64,000 nucleotides of DNA from Variovorax sp. KK3 (GTDB taxonomy: Bacteria; Pseudomonadota; Gammaproteobacteria; Burkholderiales; Burkholderiaceae_C). Under the pieces are notes generated by a model. It was not told where the DNA came from and made no database searches. It saw only the letters and a program-made list of their open reading frames with translations. Location of the stretch: assembly GCF_001984055.1 (NCBI RefSeq), contig NZ_LYVO01000010.1:49042-113041 (forward strand), written 5' to 3'. This document shows, in pieces, positions 26,169 through 36,195 of this stretch. The first letter of the stretch is position 1. Each line of letters opens with the position of its first letter. The position numbers were made by a program, and so were the translations under genes.

Positions 26169-26731
26169 AGCGAAATTCCCTTGGCCTTGAGTGCCTTGCT
26201 CAGGGCGTGGACGGCACGCGAGCAGTGCGTTTTGACGCTGCCTTCGGAGCAGCCCATTGCAGCGGCCGTCTCTGCGACGTCCATCTCTTCCCAGTAACGC
26301 ATCAAAAACGCCTCGCGTTGACGAGTCGGAAGCGCGGCGATTTGTTCCTCGATCTGGTGAAAGATCTGGTTACGCCGCGTGCTGTCTTCCGCGCTTTCGC
26401 TTTCCCGCGTGTCGGGGCCGGCCGTGAAATGCTCGAGCAGGTCGAATTCGCCGTCGTCGGCGACCGCCTCGAAGTCGTTCATGTTCGAGAACAAGGCGCG
26501 GCGCGTCTTCTGGCGGCGGAACCAGTCCAGGGTGCAGTTCGAGAGAATGCGCTGGAACAGCAGCGGCAGCTCGTTGGGCGGCTTGTCGCCGTAGTGCTCG
26601 GCGAGCTTCATCATGCTGTCTTGCACGATGTCGAGCGCGGCTTCCTCCTCTCGCACGTGGTAGACCGTGCGCTTGAAGGCCCGCCGCTCGGCGCCTTTCA
26701 GGAAGTCGGAGAGTTCTTTTTCAGTGGCCAA
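26165..26731 (-). CDS. ECF RNA polymerase sigma factor
   Basis: The 188-residue factor has region 2 (EEEAALDIVQDSMMKLAEHYG, then LDWFRRQKTRRALF) and region 4 (LPTRQREAFLMRYWEEMDVAETAAAMGCSEGSVKTHCSRAVHAL). It should direct transcription in response to an envelope signal through the DUF3619 protein. TTG at 26731 is the start because no ATG or GTG precedes the conserved region; related proteins begin with the same ATEKELSDFLK. A long acidic linker of about 45 residues separates the two regions. Confidence 0.88.
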   Translation of the reverse strand: MATEKELSDFLKGAERRAFKRTVYHVREEEAALDIVQDSMMKLAEHYGDKPPNELPLLFQRILSNCTLDWFRRQKTRRALFSNMNDFEAVADDGEFDLLEHFTAGPDTRESESAEDSTRRNQIFHQIEEQIAALPTRQREAFLMRYWEEMDVAETAAAMGCSEGSVKTHCSRAVHALSKALKAKGISL

Positions 26732-26854
26732 GCGGATCTGGCGCAGGGGGCGCCGCGTGGGGAATGTCTCGAAGACGAAGCTTGCTTTTGTCGCCGCGGA
26801 TTATGCCTTCCGGCCATAAGGGGCGCTCCGGCCGCGGCCGCGCGGCTTTTCCAA

Positions 26855-26863
26855 TGTCATAAT
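26855..26863 (+). promoter_or_regulatory. Extended -10 promoter of the ilv operon
   Basis: TGTCATAAT matches an extended -10 element (TG-N-CATAAT) with no clear -35 at the proper distance. The predicted start near 26870 leaves a leader of about 145 bases before ilvI. Confidence 0.5.
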
Positions 26864-26980
26864 CCGCGCTGCAAGTCAAAAGGCAAACGGGTCACGGTCC
26901 GGCGGTTCGACAAGTCCGCTCATGGCTTTGGCCTCAAGTTTCGACGCAGCTTCACAAGAGCCCGCGAAGAAGCACCCAAG

Positions 26981-27001
26981 GTTTTTCGTTCCCGAAAAAA
27001 C
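26981..27001 (+). promoter_or_regulatory. Hairpin just upstream of ilvI
   Basis: GTTTTTCG (26981-26988) can pair with CGAAAAAAC (26993-27001) around TTCC, with one bulged A. It ends 13 bases before the ilvI start and abuts the ribosome-binding region, so it might modulate initiation or act as a pause. Confidence 0.4.
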
Positions 27002-27014
27002 GCAAAGGTTGATC

Positions 27015-28790
27015 ATGGAAATGTCAAAGGCGGAACTCGCGTCCGCAGCAGCCGTCACCGGCAGTCAAACGCAAGAACTCATGGGCGCCGAGGTGCTGGT
27101 CAAGGCACTGCAGGCCGAAGGCGTGCAATACGTCTGGGGCTATCCAGGCGGCGCCGTGCTCTACATCTACGACGCTTTCTACAAGCAAGACACCATCCAG
27201 CACGTGCTGGTGCGTCATGAGCAGGCAGCCGTGCACGCTGCCGACGGCTATGCGCGCGCCACAGGCGACGTCGGCGTGGCGCTCGTGACCTCCGGTCCCG
27301 GCCTGACCAACGCGGTCACGGGCATCGCGACGGCGTACATGGACAGCATCCCCATGGTGATCATCTCGGGCCAGGTGCCGACGGCGGCCATCGGGCTCGA
27401 TGCTTTCCAGGAATGCGACACCGTCGGCATCACCCGGCCGATCGTCAAGCACAACTTCCTCGTCAAGGACCCGAAGGACCTGGCGATGACGATGAAGAAG
27501 GCCTTCCACATCGCACGCAGCGGCCGTCCGGGCCCCGTGGTGGTGGACGTGCCCAAGGACGTGTCCTTCAAGAAGGTCAGCTACAACGGCTATCCCGATA
27601 AGGTCGAGATGCGCTCGTACAACCCGGTGCGCAAGGGCCACGGCGGCCAGATCCGCAAGGCGCTGCAGTTGCTTCTCTCGGCCAAGCGCCCTTACATCTA
27701 CACCGGCGGCGGCGTTCTGCTCGGCAACGCGACGAACGAGCTGCGCGCGTTGGTCGACATGCTGGGCTACCCGGTCACCAACACGCTGATGGGCCTGGGC
27801 GCCTATCCGGCCAGCGACCGCAAGTTCCTGGGCATGCTGGGGATGCACGGCACCATCGAAGCCAACAACGCGATGCAGAACTGCGACGTGCTGCTGGCGG
27901 TGGGTGCACGCTTCGACGACCGCGTGATCGGCAATCCCAAGCATTTCGCGCAGAACGAACGCAAGATCATCCACATCGACATCGACCCGTCGAGCATCTC
28001 GAAGCGGGTGAAGGTCGACATCCCGATCGTCGGCGACGTGAAGGAAGTGCTGACCGAGCTGATCTCGATGATCAAGGAAAGCCCCCAGCGCGCCGACCCG
28101 AGCGCTCTGGCCGGCTGGTGGGAGACCATCGAGAGCTGGCGCAGCAAGGACTGCCTCAAGTACGACCGCGGCAACAAGGACGTGATCAAGCCGCAGCACG
28201 TGGTCGAGACGCTCTGGGACATGACCAAGGATGCCGACACCTACATCACGTCGGACGTCGGCCAGCATCAGATGTGGGCGGCGCAGTACTACCGCTTCGA
28301 CGAACCGCGCAGGTGGATCAACTCCGGTGGCCTGGGCACCATGGGCGTGGGTATTCCGTACGCCATGGGCATCAAGCTGGCCAAGCCGGATTCGGAAGTG
28401 TTCTGCGTCACGGGCGAGGGCTCGGTGCAGATGTGCATCCAGGAGCTTTCCACCTGCCTGCAGTACAACACGCCGATCAAGATCGTTTCGCTGAACAACC
28501 GCTACCTCGGCATGGTGCGCCAGTGGCAGGAGATCGAGTACTCCGGCCGCTATAGCCACAGCTACATGGATGCGCTGCCCAATTTCGTGAAGTTGGCCGA
28601 GGCCTATGGGCACGTCGGCATGCTGATCGAGCGGCCGCAGGACGTCGAACCCGCGCTGCGCGAAGCTCGGAAGCTCAAGGATCGGACCGTGTTCATGGAC
28701 TTCCGCACCGACCCCACCGAGAACGTGTTCCCGATGGTCAAGGCGGGCATGGGCATCACCGAGATGCTGCTGGGTTCCGAGGATCTGTAA
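27015..28790 (+). CDS. ilvI: Acetolactate synthase large (catalytic) subunit
   Basis: The 591-residue thiamine-diphosphate enzyme condenses two pyruvates, or pyruvate and 2-oxobutyrate, in valine, leucine and isoleucine synthesis. It shows GYPGGAV near residue 43, HEQAAVHAADGYARATG with Glu69 that activates ThDP, and the C-terminal cofactor motif GEGSVQM...NN (a GEG variant of GDG). ATG 27015 is preferred over the in-frame ATG 26922 because it yields the usual MEMSKAELAS start. The regulatory subunit gene follows at 28923. Confidence 0.94.
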   Translation: MEMSKAELASAAAVTGSQTQELMGAEVLVKALQAEGVQYVWGYPGGAVLYIYDAFYKQDTIQHVLVRHEQAAVHAADGYARATGDVGVALVTSGPGLTNAVTGIATAYMDSIPMVIISGQVPTAAIGLDAFQECDTVGITRPIVKHNFLVKDPKDLAMTMKKAFHIARSGRPGPVVVDVPKDVSFKKVSYNGYPDKVEMRSYNPVRKGHGGQIRKALQLLLSAKRPYIYTGGGVLLGNATNELRALVDMLGYPVTNTLMGLGAYPASDRKFLGMLGMHGTIEANNAMQNCDVLLAVGARFDDRVIGNPKHFAQNERKIIHIDIDPSSISKRVKVDIPIVGDVKEVLTELISMIKESPQRADPSALAGWWETIESWRSKDCLKYDRGNKDVIKPQHVVETLWDMTKDADTYITSDVGQHQMWAAQYYRFDEPRRWINSGGLGTMGVGIPYAMGIKLAKPDSEVFCVTGEGSVQMCIQELSTCLQYNTPIKIVSLNNRYLGMVRQWQEIEYSGRYSHSYMDALPNFVKLAEAYGHVGMLIERPQDVEPALREARKLKDRTVFMDFRTDPTENVFPMVKAGMGITEMLLGSEDL

Positions 28791-28800
28791 CGGACGACAA

Positions 28801-28841
28801 GTCGGCCTGCTGCGCGGGCCGGCTCCTTGTTTAACTTTTTT
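28801..28841 (+). terminator. Putative terminator or attenuator between ilvI and ilvN
   Basis: GTCGGCC (28801-28807) pairs with GGCCGGC (28817-28823), with one G-T wobble, followed by a T-rich run to 28841. It lies in a 132-base gap between two genes whose products form one enzyme, so it may set subunit ratio or precede a second promoter. Confidence 0.5.
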
Positions 28842-28922
28842 CGCGGATGAATCTATTGTCCGCCGAGCCCGTGCATTACCGTGCGCGGGGGAGGGCGGCG
28901 AAAAGAGGATTCCCTTGCTGAC

Positions 28923-29414
28923 ATGAAACACATCATTGCCGTGCTGCTCGAAAACGAGCCCGGTGCACTCTCCCGCGTCGTGGGCCTGTTTTCCGCCCGT
29001 GGCTACAACATCGAATCGCTCACCGTCGCGCCGACCGAGGACCCGAGCCTGTCGCGCATGACCATCGTCACGGCCGGCTCGGACGACGTGATCGAGCAGA
29101 TCACCAAGCACCTGAACCGCCTGATCGAGGTGGTCAAGGTCGTCGACCTGACCGAAGGCGCCTACACCGAGCGCGAGCTCATGATGGTGAAGGTGCGTGC
29201 GGTCGGCAAGGAGCGCGAGGAAATGATGCGCATGGCCGAGATCTTCCGCGGCCGCATCATCGACGTGACCGACAAGAGCTACACCATCGAGCTCACCGGC
29301 GACCACGGCAAGAACGACGCCTTCCTCGAGGCGATCGACCGTGGCGCCATCCTCGAAACCGTTCGCACCGGCGCCAGCGGCATCGGCCGCGGCGAGCGCA
29401 TCCTGCGCGTCTGA
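28923..29414 (+). CDS. ilvN: Acetolactate synthase small (regulatory) subunit
   Basis: The 163-residue protein has an N-terminal ACT domain (HIIAVLLENEPGALSRVVGLFSARGYNIESL) and a C-terminal domain typical of IlvH/IlvN. It binds valine and controls the catalytic subunit. ATG 28923 gives the family start; the frame extends 14 codons upstream without family residues. It is 132 bases after ilvI and 54 bases before ilvC. Confidence 0.93.
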   Translation: MKHIIAVLLENEPGALSRVVGLFSARGYNIESLTVAPTEDPSLSRMTIVTAGSDDVIEQITKHLNRLIEVVKVVDLTEGAYTERELMMVKVRAVGKEREEMMRMAEIFRGRIIDVTDKSYTIELTGDHGKNDAFLEAIDRGAILETVRTGASGIGRGERILRV

Positions 29415-30485
<1,071 letters not shown>

Positions 30486-30507
30486 TCGGCGCCGATCCAG
30501 CCTCAGA

Positions 30508-30537
30508 GGGCCACCCGCGAGGTGGCCCTTCTTCTTT
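30508..30537 (+). terminator. Rho-independent terminator of the ilv operon
   Basis: GGGCCACC (30508-30515), loop CGCGA, GGTGGCCC (30521-30528), then TTCTTCTTT. The stem is a perfect eight pairs. It separates ilvC from the pssA promoter. Confidence 0.9.
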
Positions 30538-30565
30538 GAGGCCGCCTCGGCCGCTGAACTACACT
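30536..30565 (+). promoter_or_regulatory. Promoter of pssA
   Basis: TTGAGG (30536-30541), an 18-base spacer and TACACT (30560-30565). The start would be about 30572, giving a very short or no leader before the ATG at 30576. Confidence 0.5.
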
Positions 30566-30575
30566 GCCGCGATCC

Positions 30576-31400
30576 ATGCATGACGACACGCTCCCCGACG
30601 ATGCAGCGCCGCGCAAGCGCCGCAAAGGCATCTACATCCTGCCCAACCTGTTCACGCTGGCGGCGCTGTTCGGCGGTTTTTATTCGGTCGTGATGGCCAT
30701 GAACGCGCGCTTCGACCTGGCGGCGCTGGGTGTGTTCGCCGCGATGATCCTCGATAGCCTGGACGGGCGTGTGGCTCGCATGACCAACACGCAAAGCGCC
30801 TTCGGTGAGCAGATGGATTCGTTGTCCGACATGGTGTCGTTCGGCGCGGCGCCGGCCCTGATCGCCTACGAATGGTCGCTCAAGGGCCTCGGGCGCTGGG
30901 GCTGGATCGCTGCCTTCGTCTACTGTGCGTGCGCGGCATTGCGGCTCGCGCGTTTCAACGTCAATACCGGCGTGGTCGACAAGCGCTGGTTTCAAGGACT
31001 GCCGTCGCCGGCAGCGGCGGCGTTGGTGGCGGGCTTCATCTGGCTCATGACGGAATGGGGCAAGCGCGGTGGCGAGGTGCTGTATCTGTCGTGGCACCAG
31101 ATCACCTGGATCACCTTCGCTTTCACGCTCTACGCCGGGCTCACCATGGTGACCAACGTGCCGTTCTATAGCTTCAAGGATGTGCAGATGAAGCGGAGCG
31201 TGCCCTTCGCGGTGATCGTGTTGATCGCGCTGGCCATCGCCGTCATCAACATCCATCCGCCGACGGTGTTGTTCGGCGTGTTCGTGGCCTACGGCCTGAG
31301 CGGGTACGCCGTCTACGCCTGGCGCAAGGCCAAGGGCCAGCACGTGAGCGTGATCAGCACCTCGACGGAAGAACCCGACGAGCGCGGGCTGCACAAGTGA
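30576..31400 (+). CDS. pssA: CDP-diacylglycerol--serine O-phosphatidyltransferase
   Basis: The 274-residue membrane enzyme has the CDP-alcohol phosphotransferase signature D-G-x2-A-R-x8-G-x3-D-x3-D (from LDGRVARM near residue 67 to MDSLSDMV) and six to eight hydrophobic segments. It forms phosphatidylserine, the precursor of phosphatidylethanolamine. It lies between the ilv and leu genes, an arrangement common in this order. It has its own promoter after the ilv terminator, so it is probably transcribed separately. Confidence 0.93.
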   Translation: MHDDTLPDDAAPRKRRKGIYILPNLFTLAALFGGFYSVVMAMNARFDLAALGVFAAMILDSLDGRVARMTNTQSAFGEQMDSLSDMVSFGAAPALIAYEWSLKGLGRWGWIAAFVYCACAALRLARFNVNTGVVDKRWFQGLPSPAAAALVAGFIWLMTEWGKRGGEVLYLSWHQITWITFAFTLYAGLTMVTNVPFYSFKDVQMKRSVPFAVIVLIALAIAVINIHPPTVLFGVFVAYGLSGYAVYAWRKAKGQHVSVISTSTEEPDERGLHK

Positions 31401-31418
31401 TTCGGCCTGTGCTACATT
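31390..31418 (+). promoter_or_regulatory. Promoter of the leu leader
   Basis: TGCACA (31390-31395), 17 bases and TACATT (31413-31418). The predicted start near 31425 lies just before the leader ATG at 31429, implying an almost leaderless message. Confidence 0.45.
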
Positions 31419-31428
31419 TGCCGCTCCC

Positions 31429-31482
31429 ATGAACAAGCTTTCGCTGGCCCTACTACTGATCCCCCACGGGCGGAGACGGTAG
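31429..31482 (+). CDS. leuL: leu operon leader peptide
   Basis: The 17-codon frame encodes MNKLSLALLLIPHGRRR followed by TAG. Five of its codons are for Leu, four of them within codons 6-10, including two consecutive CTA codons, which are rare in this G+C-rich genome. It precedes a perfect terminator hairpin upstream of leuA. This is the expected layout of a leucine attenuator, in which ribosome stalling at Leu codons signals leucyl-tRNA shortage. It is too short for routine gene finders. No clear ribosome-binding site is seen, which fits the near-leaderless start. Confidence 0.82.
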   Translation: MNKLSLALLLIPHGRRR

Positions 31483-31540
31483 AGCGCGCAAGCGACATTC
31501 CCTCACACGGCCCGTTCGCACCAGCAACGGGCCGTTTGTT
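31466..31540 (+). promoter_or_regulatory. Leucine transcription attenuator
   Basis: The terminator is ACGGCCCGTT (31507-31516), loop of nine, AACGGGCCGT (31526-31535), then TTTGTTTT. An antiterminator can form between ACGGGC (31466-31471), inside the leader peptide frame just after the Leu codons, and GCCCGT (31510-31515) of the terminator. A ribosome stalled at the Leu codons would leave ACGGGC free, while one reaching the TAG would cover it and allow termination. Confidence 0.8.
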
Positions 31541-31584
31541 TTGGGGTTGCTGGTTGTCCATCCAACCATAGCGAGAAATACCAG

Positions 31585-33294
31585 ATGTTGAAGCAACCCG
31601 ACCGCAAGTACCGCGCCTCCGCACCGATCGGCCTCAAGGACCGGACCTGGCCCGATGCCGTGCTGACCCAGGCCCCTATCTGGCTGTCGACCGACCTGCG
31701 CGATGGCAACCAGGCGCTGGTGGAACCGATGGACATCGCCCGCAAGATGCGGATGTTCGAAACGCTGGTGGCCATCGGCTTCAAGGAGATCGAGGTCGGC
31801 TTCCCCTCCGCATCACAGATCGAGTTCGACTTCGTCCGCAAGCTGATCGAGGAAGACCGCATTCCCGACGACGTCACCATCCAGGTGCTGACCCAGGCGC
31901 GCGACCATTTGATCGAGCGCACCTTCGAAGCGCTTCAGGGCGCGCCTCGCGTCATCGTGCATCTGTACAACGCCGTCGCCCCCATCATGCGCCGGGTCGT
32001 CCTCGGCATGGATGAAGACGAGATCGTCGAGCTCGCCACCACGCATGCCCGCCTGTTCAACGAGCTTGCCGCCAAGCAGCCGACGACGAAGTGGACCTTT
32101 CAGTATTCGCCCGAGATGTTCTCGGGCACCGAGCTGGCCTTCTCGAAGCGAGTTGTGGACGCGGTCACCGCGGTGTGGGCACCGACGCCCGAGCGAAAGT
32201 GCATCGTCAACCTGCCCTCGACCGTCGAGCATTCGACGCCGAACATCTTCGCCGACATGATCGAGTGGATGCACCGCAACCTGGCGCGACGCGACTCGAT
32301 CGTGCTGTGCGTGCATCCGCACAACGACCGCGGCACCGGCACTGCGGCCGGTGAGTTCGCCCTGATGGCGGGCGCCGAGCGTATCGAGGGCTGCCTGTTC
32401 GGCAACGGTGAGCGCACCGGCAACCTCGACCTGGTGAATGTCGCGCTCAATCTCTACACACAGGGCGTTTCGCCGGGGCTGGACTTCTCCAACATCGACG
32501 AGATCCGCACCACCGTCGAGCACTGCAATCAGTTGCCGGTGCACCCGCGCCATCCCTACGTGGGCGACCTGGTGTACACCTCCTTCTCGGGCTCGCACCA
32601 GGACGCGATCAAGAAAGCCTTCGCGGCCCGCAAGGAAGGCGATGTGTGGGACATGCCCTATCTCCCCATCGACCCCAAGGACGTGGGCCGGAGCTACGAG
32701 GCGGTGATCCGCGTCAACAGCCAGTCGGGCAAGGGCGGCATCTCGTACCTGCTCGAAAGCGAATACGGTCTCGAACTGCCGCGGCGCCTGCAGATGGAGT
32801 TCAGCCAAGTGGTGCAGCGAGTGATGGACGTCGCCGGCAAGGAGCTGACGGCGGCCGATCTCTGGCATTTGTTCGAAGGCGAATACCGCCTCGGCGACCA
32901 GCAGGCCGCGCCCCAGCACCGGGTGCTGGAGGAACGAGGCGAGGGGGGCGACGCCGAGGTGGTGCTGCGCGCCGACCTGCCCTGGGAAGGCGAACTGCGT
33001 CGCATCGAAGGCCGTGGCAACGGGCCGATCGATGCCTTCATTCACGCGCTGGCCGATGCAACGGGGCACGCCATTCGCGTGATCGACTATCACCAGCACG
33101 CGATCGGCACCGGTGCCGATGCGCAGGCGGTGGCTTATCTCGAACTGCGCGTGGACGAAAGCCAGACGCTCTTCGGTGTTGGACGCGATGCCGACATCGT
33201 TTCGGCTTCGCTCAAGGCGATCGTCTCCGGCCTGGTGCGGGCCAGGGCGCAGGGCGCGTCCAGCGCACAATCGGAGGCTGCGCAAGCCGCCTGA
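31585..33294 (+). CDS. leuA: 2-isopropylmalate synthase, long (yeast-like, TIGR00970-type) form
   Basis: The 569-residue enzyme makes 2-isopropylmalate from 2-oxoisovalerate and acetyl-CoA, the first committed step to leucine. It has the [32 protein letters not shown] start of the long subfamily, the metal His pair in [16 protein letters not shown] near residue 245 and a C-terminal LeuA dimer domain for leucine feedback. It lies directly behind the attenuator and 16 bases before a second, different leuA. Confidence 0.93.
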   Translation: MLKQPDRKYRASAPIGLKDRTWPDAVLTQAPIWLSTDLRDGNQALVEPMDIARKMRMFETLVAIGFKEIEVGFPSASQIEFDFVRKLIEEDRIPDDVTIQVLTQARDHLIERTFEALQGAPRVIVHLYNAVAPIMRRVVLGMDEDEIVELATTHARLFNELAAKQPTTKWTFQYSPEMFSGTELAFSKRVVDAVTAVWAPTPERKCIVNLPSTVEHSTPNIFADMIEWMHRNLARRDSIVLCVHPHNDRGTGTAAGEFALMAGAERIEGCLFGNGERTGNLDLVNVALNLYTQGVSPGLDFSNIDEIRTTVEHCNQLPVHPRHPYVGDLVYTSFSGSHQDAIKKAFAARKEGDVWDMPYLPIDPKDVGRSYEAVIRVNSQSGKGGISYLLESEYGLELPRRLQMEFSQVVQRVMDVAGKELTAADLWHLFEGEYRLGDQQAAPQHRVLEERGEGGDAEVVLRADLPWEGELRRIEGRGNGPIDAFIHALADATGHAIRVIDYHQHAIGTGADAQAVAYLELRVDESQTLFGVGRDADIVSASLKAIVSGLVRARAQGASSAQSEAAQAA

Positions 33295-33310
33295 ATCTAG
33301 GAGACCCACG

Positions 33311-34849
33311 ATGGCCGACAAACTCATCATCTTCGACACCACCCTGCGCGACGGCGAGCAATCGCCCGGCGCCTCGATGACCAAGGACGAGAAGCTGCGC
33401 ATCGCACGCCAGCTCGAACGTCTGCGGGTGGATGTGATCGAAGCCGGCTTCCCGGCCAGCTCGAATGGTGATTTCGAGGCCGTCGCGGCGATCGCCGCTG
33501 CGATCAAGGAGTCGACGGTCTGCGGCCTTTCGCGGGCGAACGACCGCGACATCTCCCGCGCAGCCGAGGCGCTGAAGGGCGCGGCCAGCAGCCGCATCCA
33601 TACCTTCATCGCAACGTCGCCGCTGCACATGGAGAAGAAGCTGCGCATGACGCCCGACGAGGTGTTCGAGCAGGCCAAGCTGTCGGTGCGTTTCGCGCGC
33701 AACCTGGTCGGCGATGTCGAGTTCAGCCCCGAAGACGGCTATCGCAGCGACGTCGATTTCCTGTGCCGGGTGCTCGAGGCCGTCATTCATGAAGGCGCGA
33801 CGACCATCAACGTGCCCGACACGGTTGGTTATGCCGTGCCTGAGCTCTACGGCAACTTTATCCGGACGCTGCGCGAGCGCATTCCGAACAGCGACAAGGC
33901 CGTCTGGTCCGTCCACTGTCACAACGACCTGGGGATGGCGGTCGCCAACTCCCTGGCAGGCGTGAAGATCGGTGGGGCGCGGCAGGTCGAATGCACGATC
34001 AACGGCCTGGGCGAGAGGGCCGGCAATTGCTCTCTCGAAGAAATCGTGATGGCCGTGAAGACACGAAAGGACTACTTCGGGCTCGAGCTTGGTATCGATG
34101 CCCGCCACATCGTGGCCGCCAGCCGCATGGTCAGCCAGACCACCGGCTTTGTCGTGCAGCCCAACAAGGCCGTGGTCGGCGCCAACGCCTTCGCGCACGC
34201 CTCGGGCATCCACCAGGACGGCGTGCTCAAGGCACGCGACACCTACGAGATCATGCGGGCCGAAGACGTGGGCTGGGCGGCCAACAAGATCGTGCTCGGC
34301 AAGCTGAGCGGCCGCAATGCATTCAAGCAGCGGTTGCAAGAACTGGGCGTGACGATGGGGAGCGAGGCCGACATCAACACCGCCTTTTCACGCTTCAAAG
34401 AGCTGGCCGATCGAAAAAGCGAAATATTTGACGAAGACATCCTCGCACTTGTAAGCGACGAGGAGCACTCGCACGTTTCCGAACAGTTTGGTTTTGTATC
34501 CTTGGCGCAGCACAGCGAAACCGGCGAGCGGCCTCAGGCGCGGATCGTGTTCACGGTGCAAGGCAAGGAAGTCACGAGTGTGTCGGATGGCAATGGCCCG
34601 GTCGATGCTTCGCTGAAGGCCATCGAAGCCCACGTCAATAGCGGGGCGGAGATGGTGCTCTATTCGGTGAATGCGATCAGCGGGTCGACCGAGAGCCAGG
34701 GTGAAGTCACGGTGCGGCTGCAGAATGCCGGCCGGGTCGTCAACGGCATCGGTGCCGATCCCGACATCGTGGTGGCTTCTGCCAAGGCTTACTTGAGTGC
34801 GCTCAACAAGTTACAGAGCCAAGCTGAGAGAGTGGCAGCACAAGGTTAG
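33311..34849 (+). CDS. leuA: 2-isopropylmalate synthase, short (bacterial, TIGR00973-type) form
   Basis: The 512-residue enzyme has the [20 protein letters not shown]-terminus, [17 protein letters not shown] near residue 201, the [11 protein letters not shown] loop and a C-terminal leucine-binding domain. It is the usual proteobacterial LeuA. Its start (ATG 33311, site AGGAGACC) is 16 bases after the long-form gene, so both are expressed from the attenuated transcript. Two synthases of different subfamilies in tandem are unusual; they may differ in feedback sensitivity or substrate. Confidence 0.93.
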   Translation: MADKLIIFDTTLRDGEQSPGASMTKDEKLRIARQLERLRVDVIEAGFPASSNGDFEAVAAIAAAIKESTVCGLSRANDRDISRAAEALKGAASSRIHTFIATSPLHMEKKLRMTPDEVFEQAKLSVRFARNLVGDVEFSPEDGYRSDVDFLCRVLEAVIHEGATTINVPDTVGYAVPELYGNFIRTLRERIPNSDKAVWSVHCHNDLGMAVANSLAGVKIGGARQVECTINGLGERAGNCSLEEIVMAVKTRKDYFGLELGIDARHIVAASRMVSQTTGFVVQPNKAVVGANAFAHASGIHQDGVLKARDTYEIMRAEDVGWAANKIVLGKLSGRNAFKQRLQELGVTMGSEADINTAFSRFKELADRKSEIFDEDILALVSDEEHSHVSEQFGFVSLAQHSETGERPQARIVFTVQGKEVTSVSDGNGPVDASLKAIEAHVNSGAEMVLYSVNAISGSTESQGEVTVRLQNAGRVVNGIGADPDIVVASAKAYLSALNKLQSQAERVAAQG

Positions 34850-34860
34850 TAGAAAGTGTG

Positions 34861-34918
34861 ATCCTTTGAATCGTTTGAAGAAAAGGATGCAAGTAACTGA
34901 TATTGCCTGCCTTTTTTG
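34861..34918 (+). terminator. Weak terminator region after leuA
   Basis: ATCCTTT (34861-34867) pairs with AAAGGAT (34882-34888). A second short stem formed by GCAA/TTGC sits before a run of six T at 34912-34917. Either could end the leu transcript; the region overlaps the pbpG promoter. Confidence 0.35.
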
Positions 34919-34931
34919 ATTTCGATACACT
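34903..34931 (+). promoter_or_regulatory. Promoter of the carboxypeptidase gene
   Basis: TTGCCT (34903-34908), 17 bases and TACACT (34926-34931), four of six matches in each box. The predicted start near 34938 leaves about 27 bases, including GGAGA, before ATG 34965. Confidence 0.55.
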
Positions 34932-34964
34932 GCGGTCTCTGATCGTCGCCGCTGGAGATTTTTG

Positions 34965-36155
34965 ATGCCCGAAGCCCGCTCTTTTCGAGTCTCCAGCCAG
35001 CGGTTCCTCCCCGCTCTTCGCTTCGTCGCCGTCGCGCTTTGCGCCACGGCGTTTTTGTTGCCCGCAGCGCAGGCAGCCAACAAGAAGGCAGCCGCCGCCA
35101 AGAAGGCGTCAACCAGCGTCGACAGCAAGCGCAGCACGGCAGCCAAGTCTGCGGCTCCTCGCGCAGCATCTTCCAAGCGCAATACCGCGAAGGCCGAGCA
35201 GGCTGACCGCGTCGTGAGCGGTGGCCGCAACGTCGTCGCATCGATCCGCAAGCGCGACGGCAAGACGGTGGTCGCGGTGCAACGTCGGTCGGTGGTGCGC
35301 GTGCCCGAAGTGGCGGCGCGCCAATCGTTCGGTCAACTCGCCGGCCTTCACCACACCGAAGACGCACTCGACCTCAAGTCGAGTGTCGCGCTGGTGATCG
35401 ATCAAGACACGCACGAAGTGCTCTTCAGCAAGAACGACAGCGTCGTACTGCCGATCGCCTCGTTGACCAAGCTCATGACGGGCCTGCTCATCAGCGAGGC
35501 TCACCTGCCGAACGACGAGCTCATCACCATCACCCAGGACGACGTCGACACCGAGAAGGGAAGCCGGTCCAGGCTGACCGTCGGTACCACGCTGCCGCGC
35601 GGCGAGATGCTCCACCTGGCGCTGATGTCGAGCGAGAACCGCGCAGCACACGCGCTCGGCCGCACTTACCCGGGCGGGCTCGCCACCTTCGTGAGCGTCA
35701 TGAACGCCAAGGCCAAGATGCTGGGCATGAAGGACACGCGCTACGTCGAGCCGACCGGCCTGTCCAGCCGCAACCAGTCGAGCGCGCAAGACCTGGCCCT
35801 TCTGGTCAATGCCGCCTACGCGGATTCCACGGTGCGCCAGCTGTCCACCTCGCCCGAATACCAGGTCGAGGTCGGCAACCGGGTGCTGCAGTACAACACC
35901 ACCAATCGCCTGGTGCGCAGCCCGGAATGGGACATCGGTTTGCAAAAGACCGGCTATATCTCCGAAGCCGGCCAGTGCCTCGTGATGCAGGCCAAGATCG
36001 CCGGGCGCAAGCTGATCATGGTGTTCCTCGACTCGGCCGGCAAATTCGGCCGCATCGGCGATGCCGAGCGCGTGCGGCGGTGGGTCGAGGCCAATCCTCA
36101 CCTGACCAACCCGGCGGCTGCCCAGCCGGTGCTTGCTCAGCAAGTCGCGGGCTGA
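34965..36155 (+). CDS. pbpG: D-alanyl-D-alanine carboxypeptidase/endopeptidase, PBP7 type
   Basis: The 396-residue protein has a signal peptide (hydrophobic stretch ALRFVAVALCATAFLLPAAQA ending near residue 31), a basic Ala/Lys-rich region of about 70 residues, and a serine peptidase S11 domain with S-x-x-K in ASLTKLM near residue 166, SEN near residue 224 and KTG in LQKTGYISEAG near residue 328. It trims or cuts peptidoglycan in the periplasm. The Lys/Ala/Ser-rich segment between leader and catalytic domain is longer than usual and may bind the wall. Confidence 0.9.
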   Translation: MPEARSFRVSSQRFLPALRFVAVALCATAFLLPAAQAANKKAAAAKKASTSVDSKRSTAAKSAAPRAASSKRNTAKAEQADRVVSGGRNVVASIRKRDGKTVVAVQRRSVVRVPEVAARQSFGQLAGLHHTEDALDLKSSVALVIDQDTHEVLFSKNDSVVLPIASLTKLMTGLLISEAHLPNDELITITQDDVDTEKGSRSRLTVGTTLPRGEMLHLALMSSENRAAHALGRTYPGGLATFVSVMNAKAKMLGMKDTRYVEPTGLSSRNQSSAQDLALLVNAAYADSTVRQLSTSPEYQVEVGNRVLQYNTTNRLVRSPEWDIGLQKTGYISEAGQCLVMQAKIAGRKLIMVFLDSAGKFGRIGDAERVRRWVEANPHLTNPAAAQPVLAQQVAG

Positions 36156-36195
36156 ACCTCTTTTCTTCCCGCGAGCACCCAAGGCGCCCCAGGCT

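Noticed and set aside
26922..27014. Longer N-terminus of ilvI or a separate leader peptide
   Set aside because: The 31 extra codons show no family residues, lack a run of Ile/Val/Leu codons, and the usual ilvI start is at 27015.
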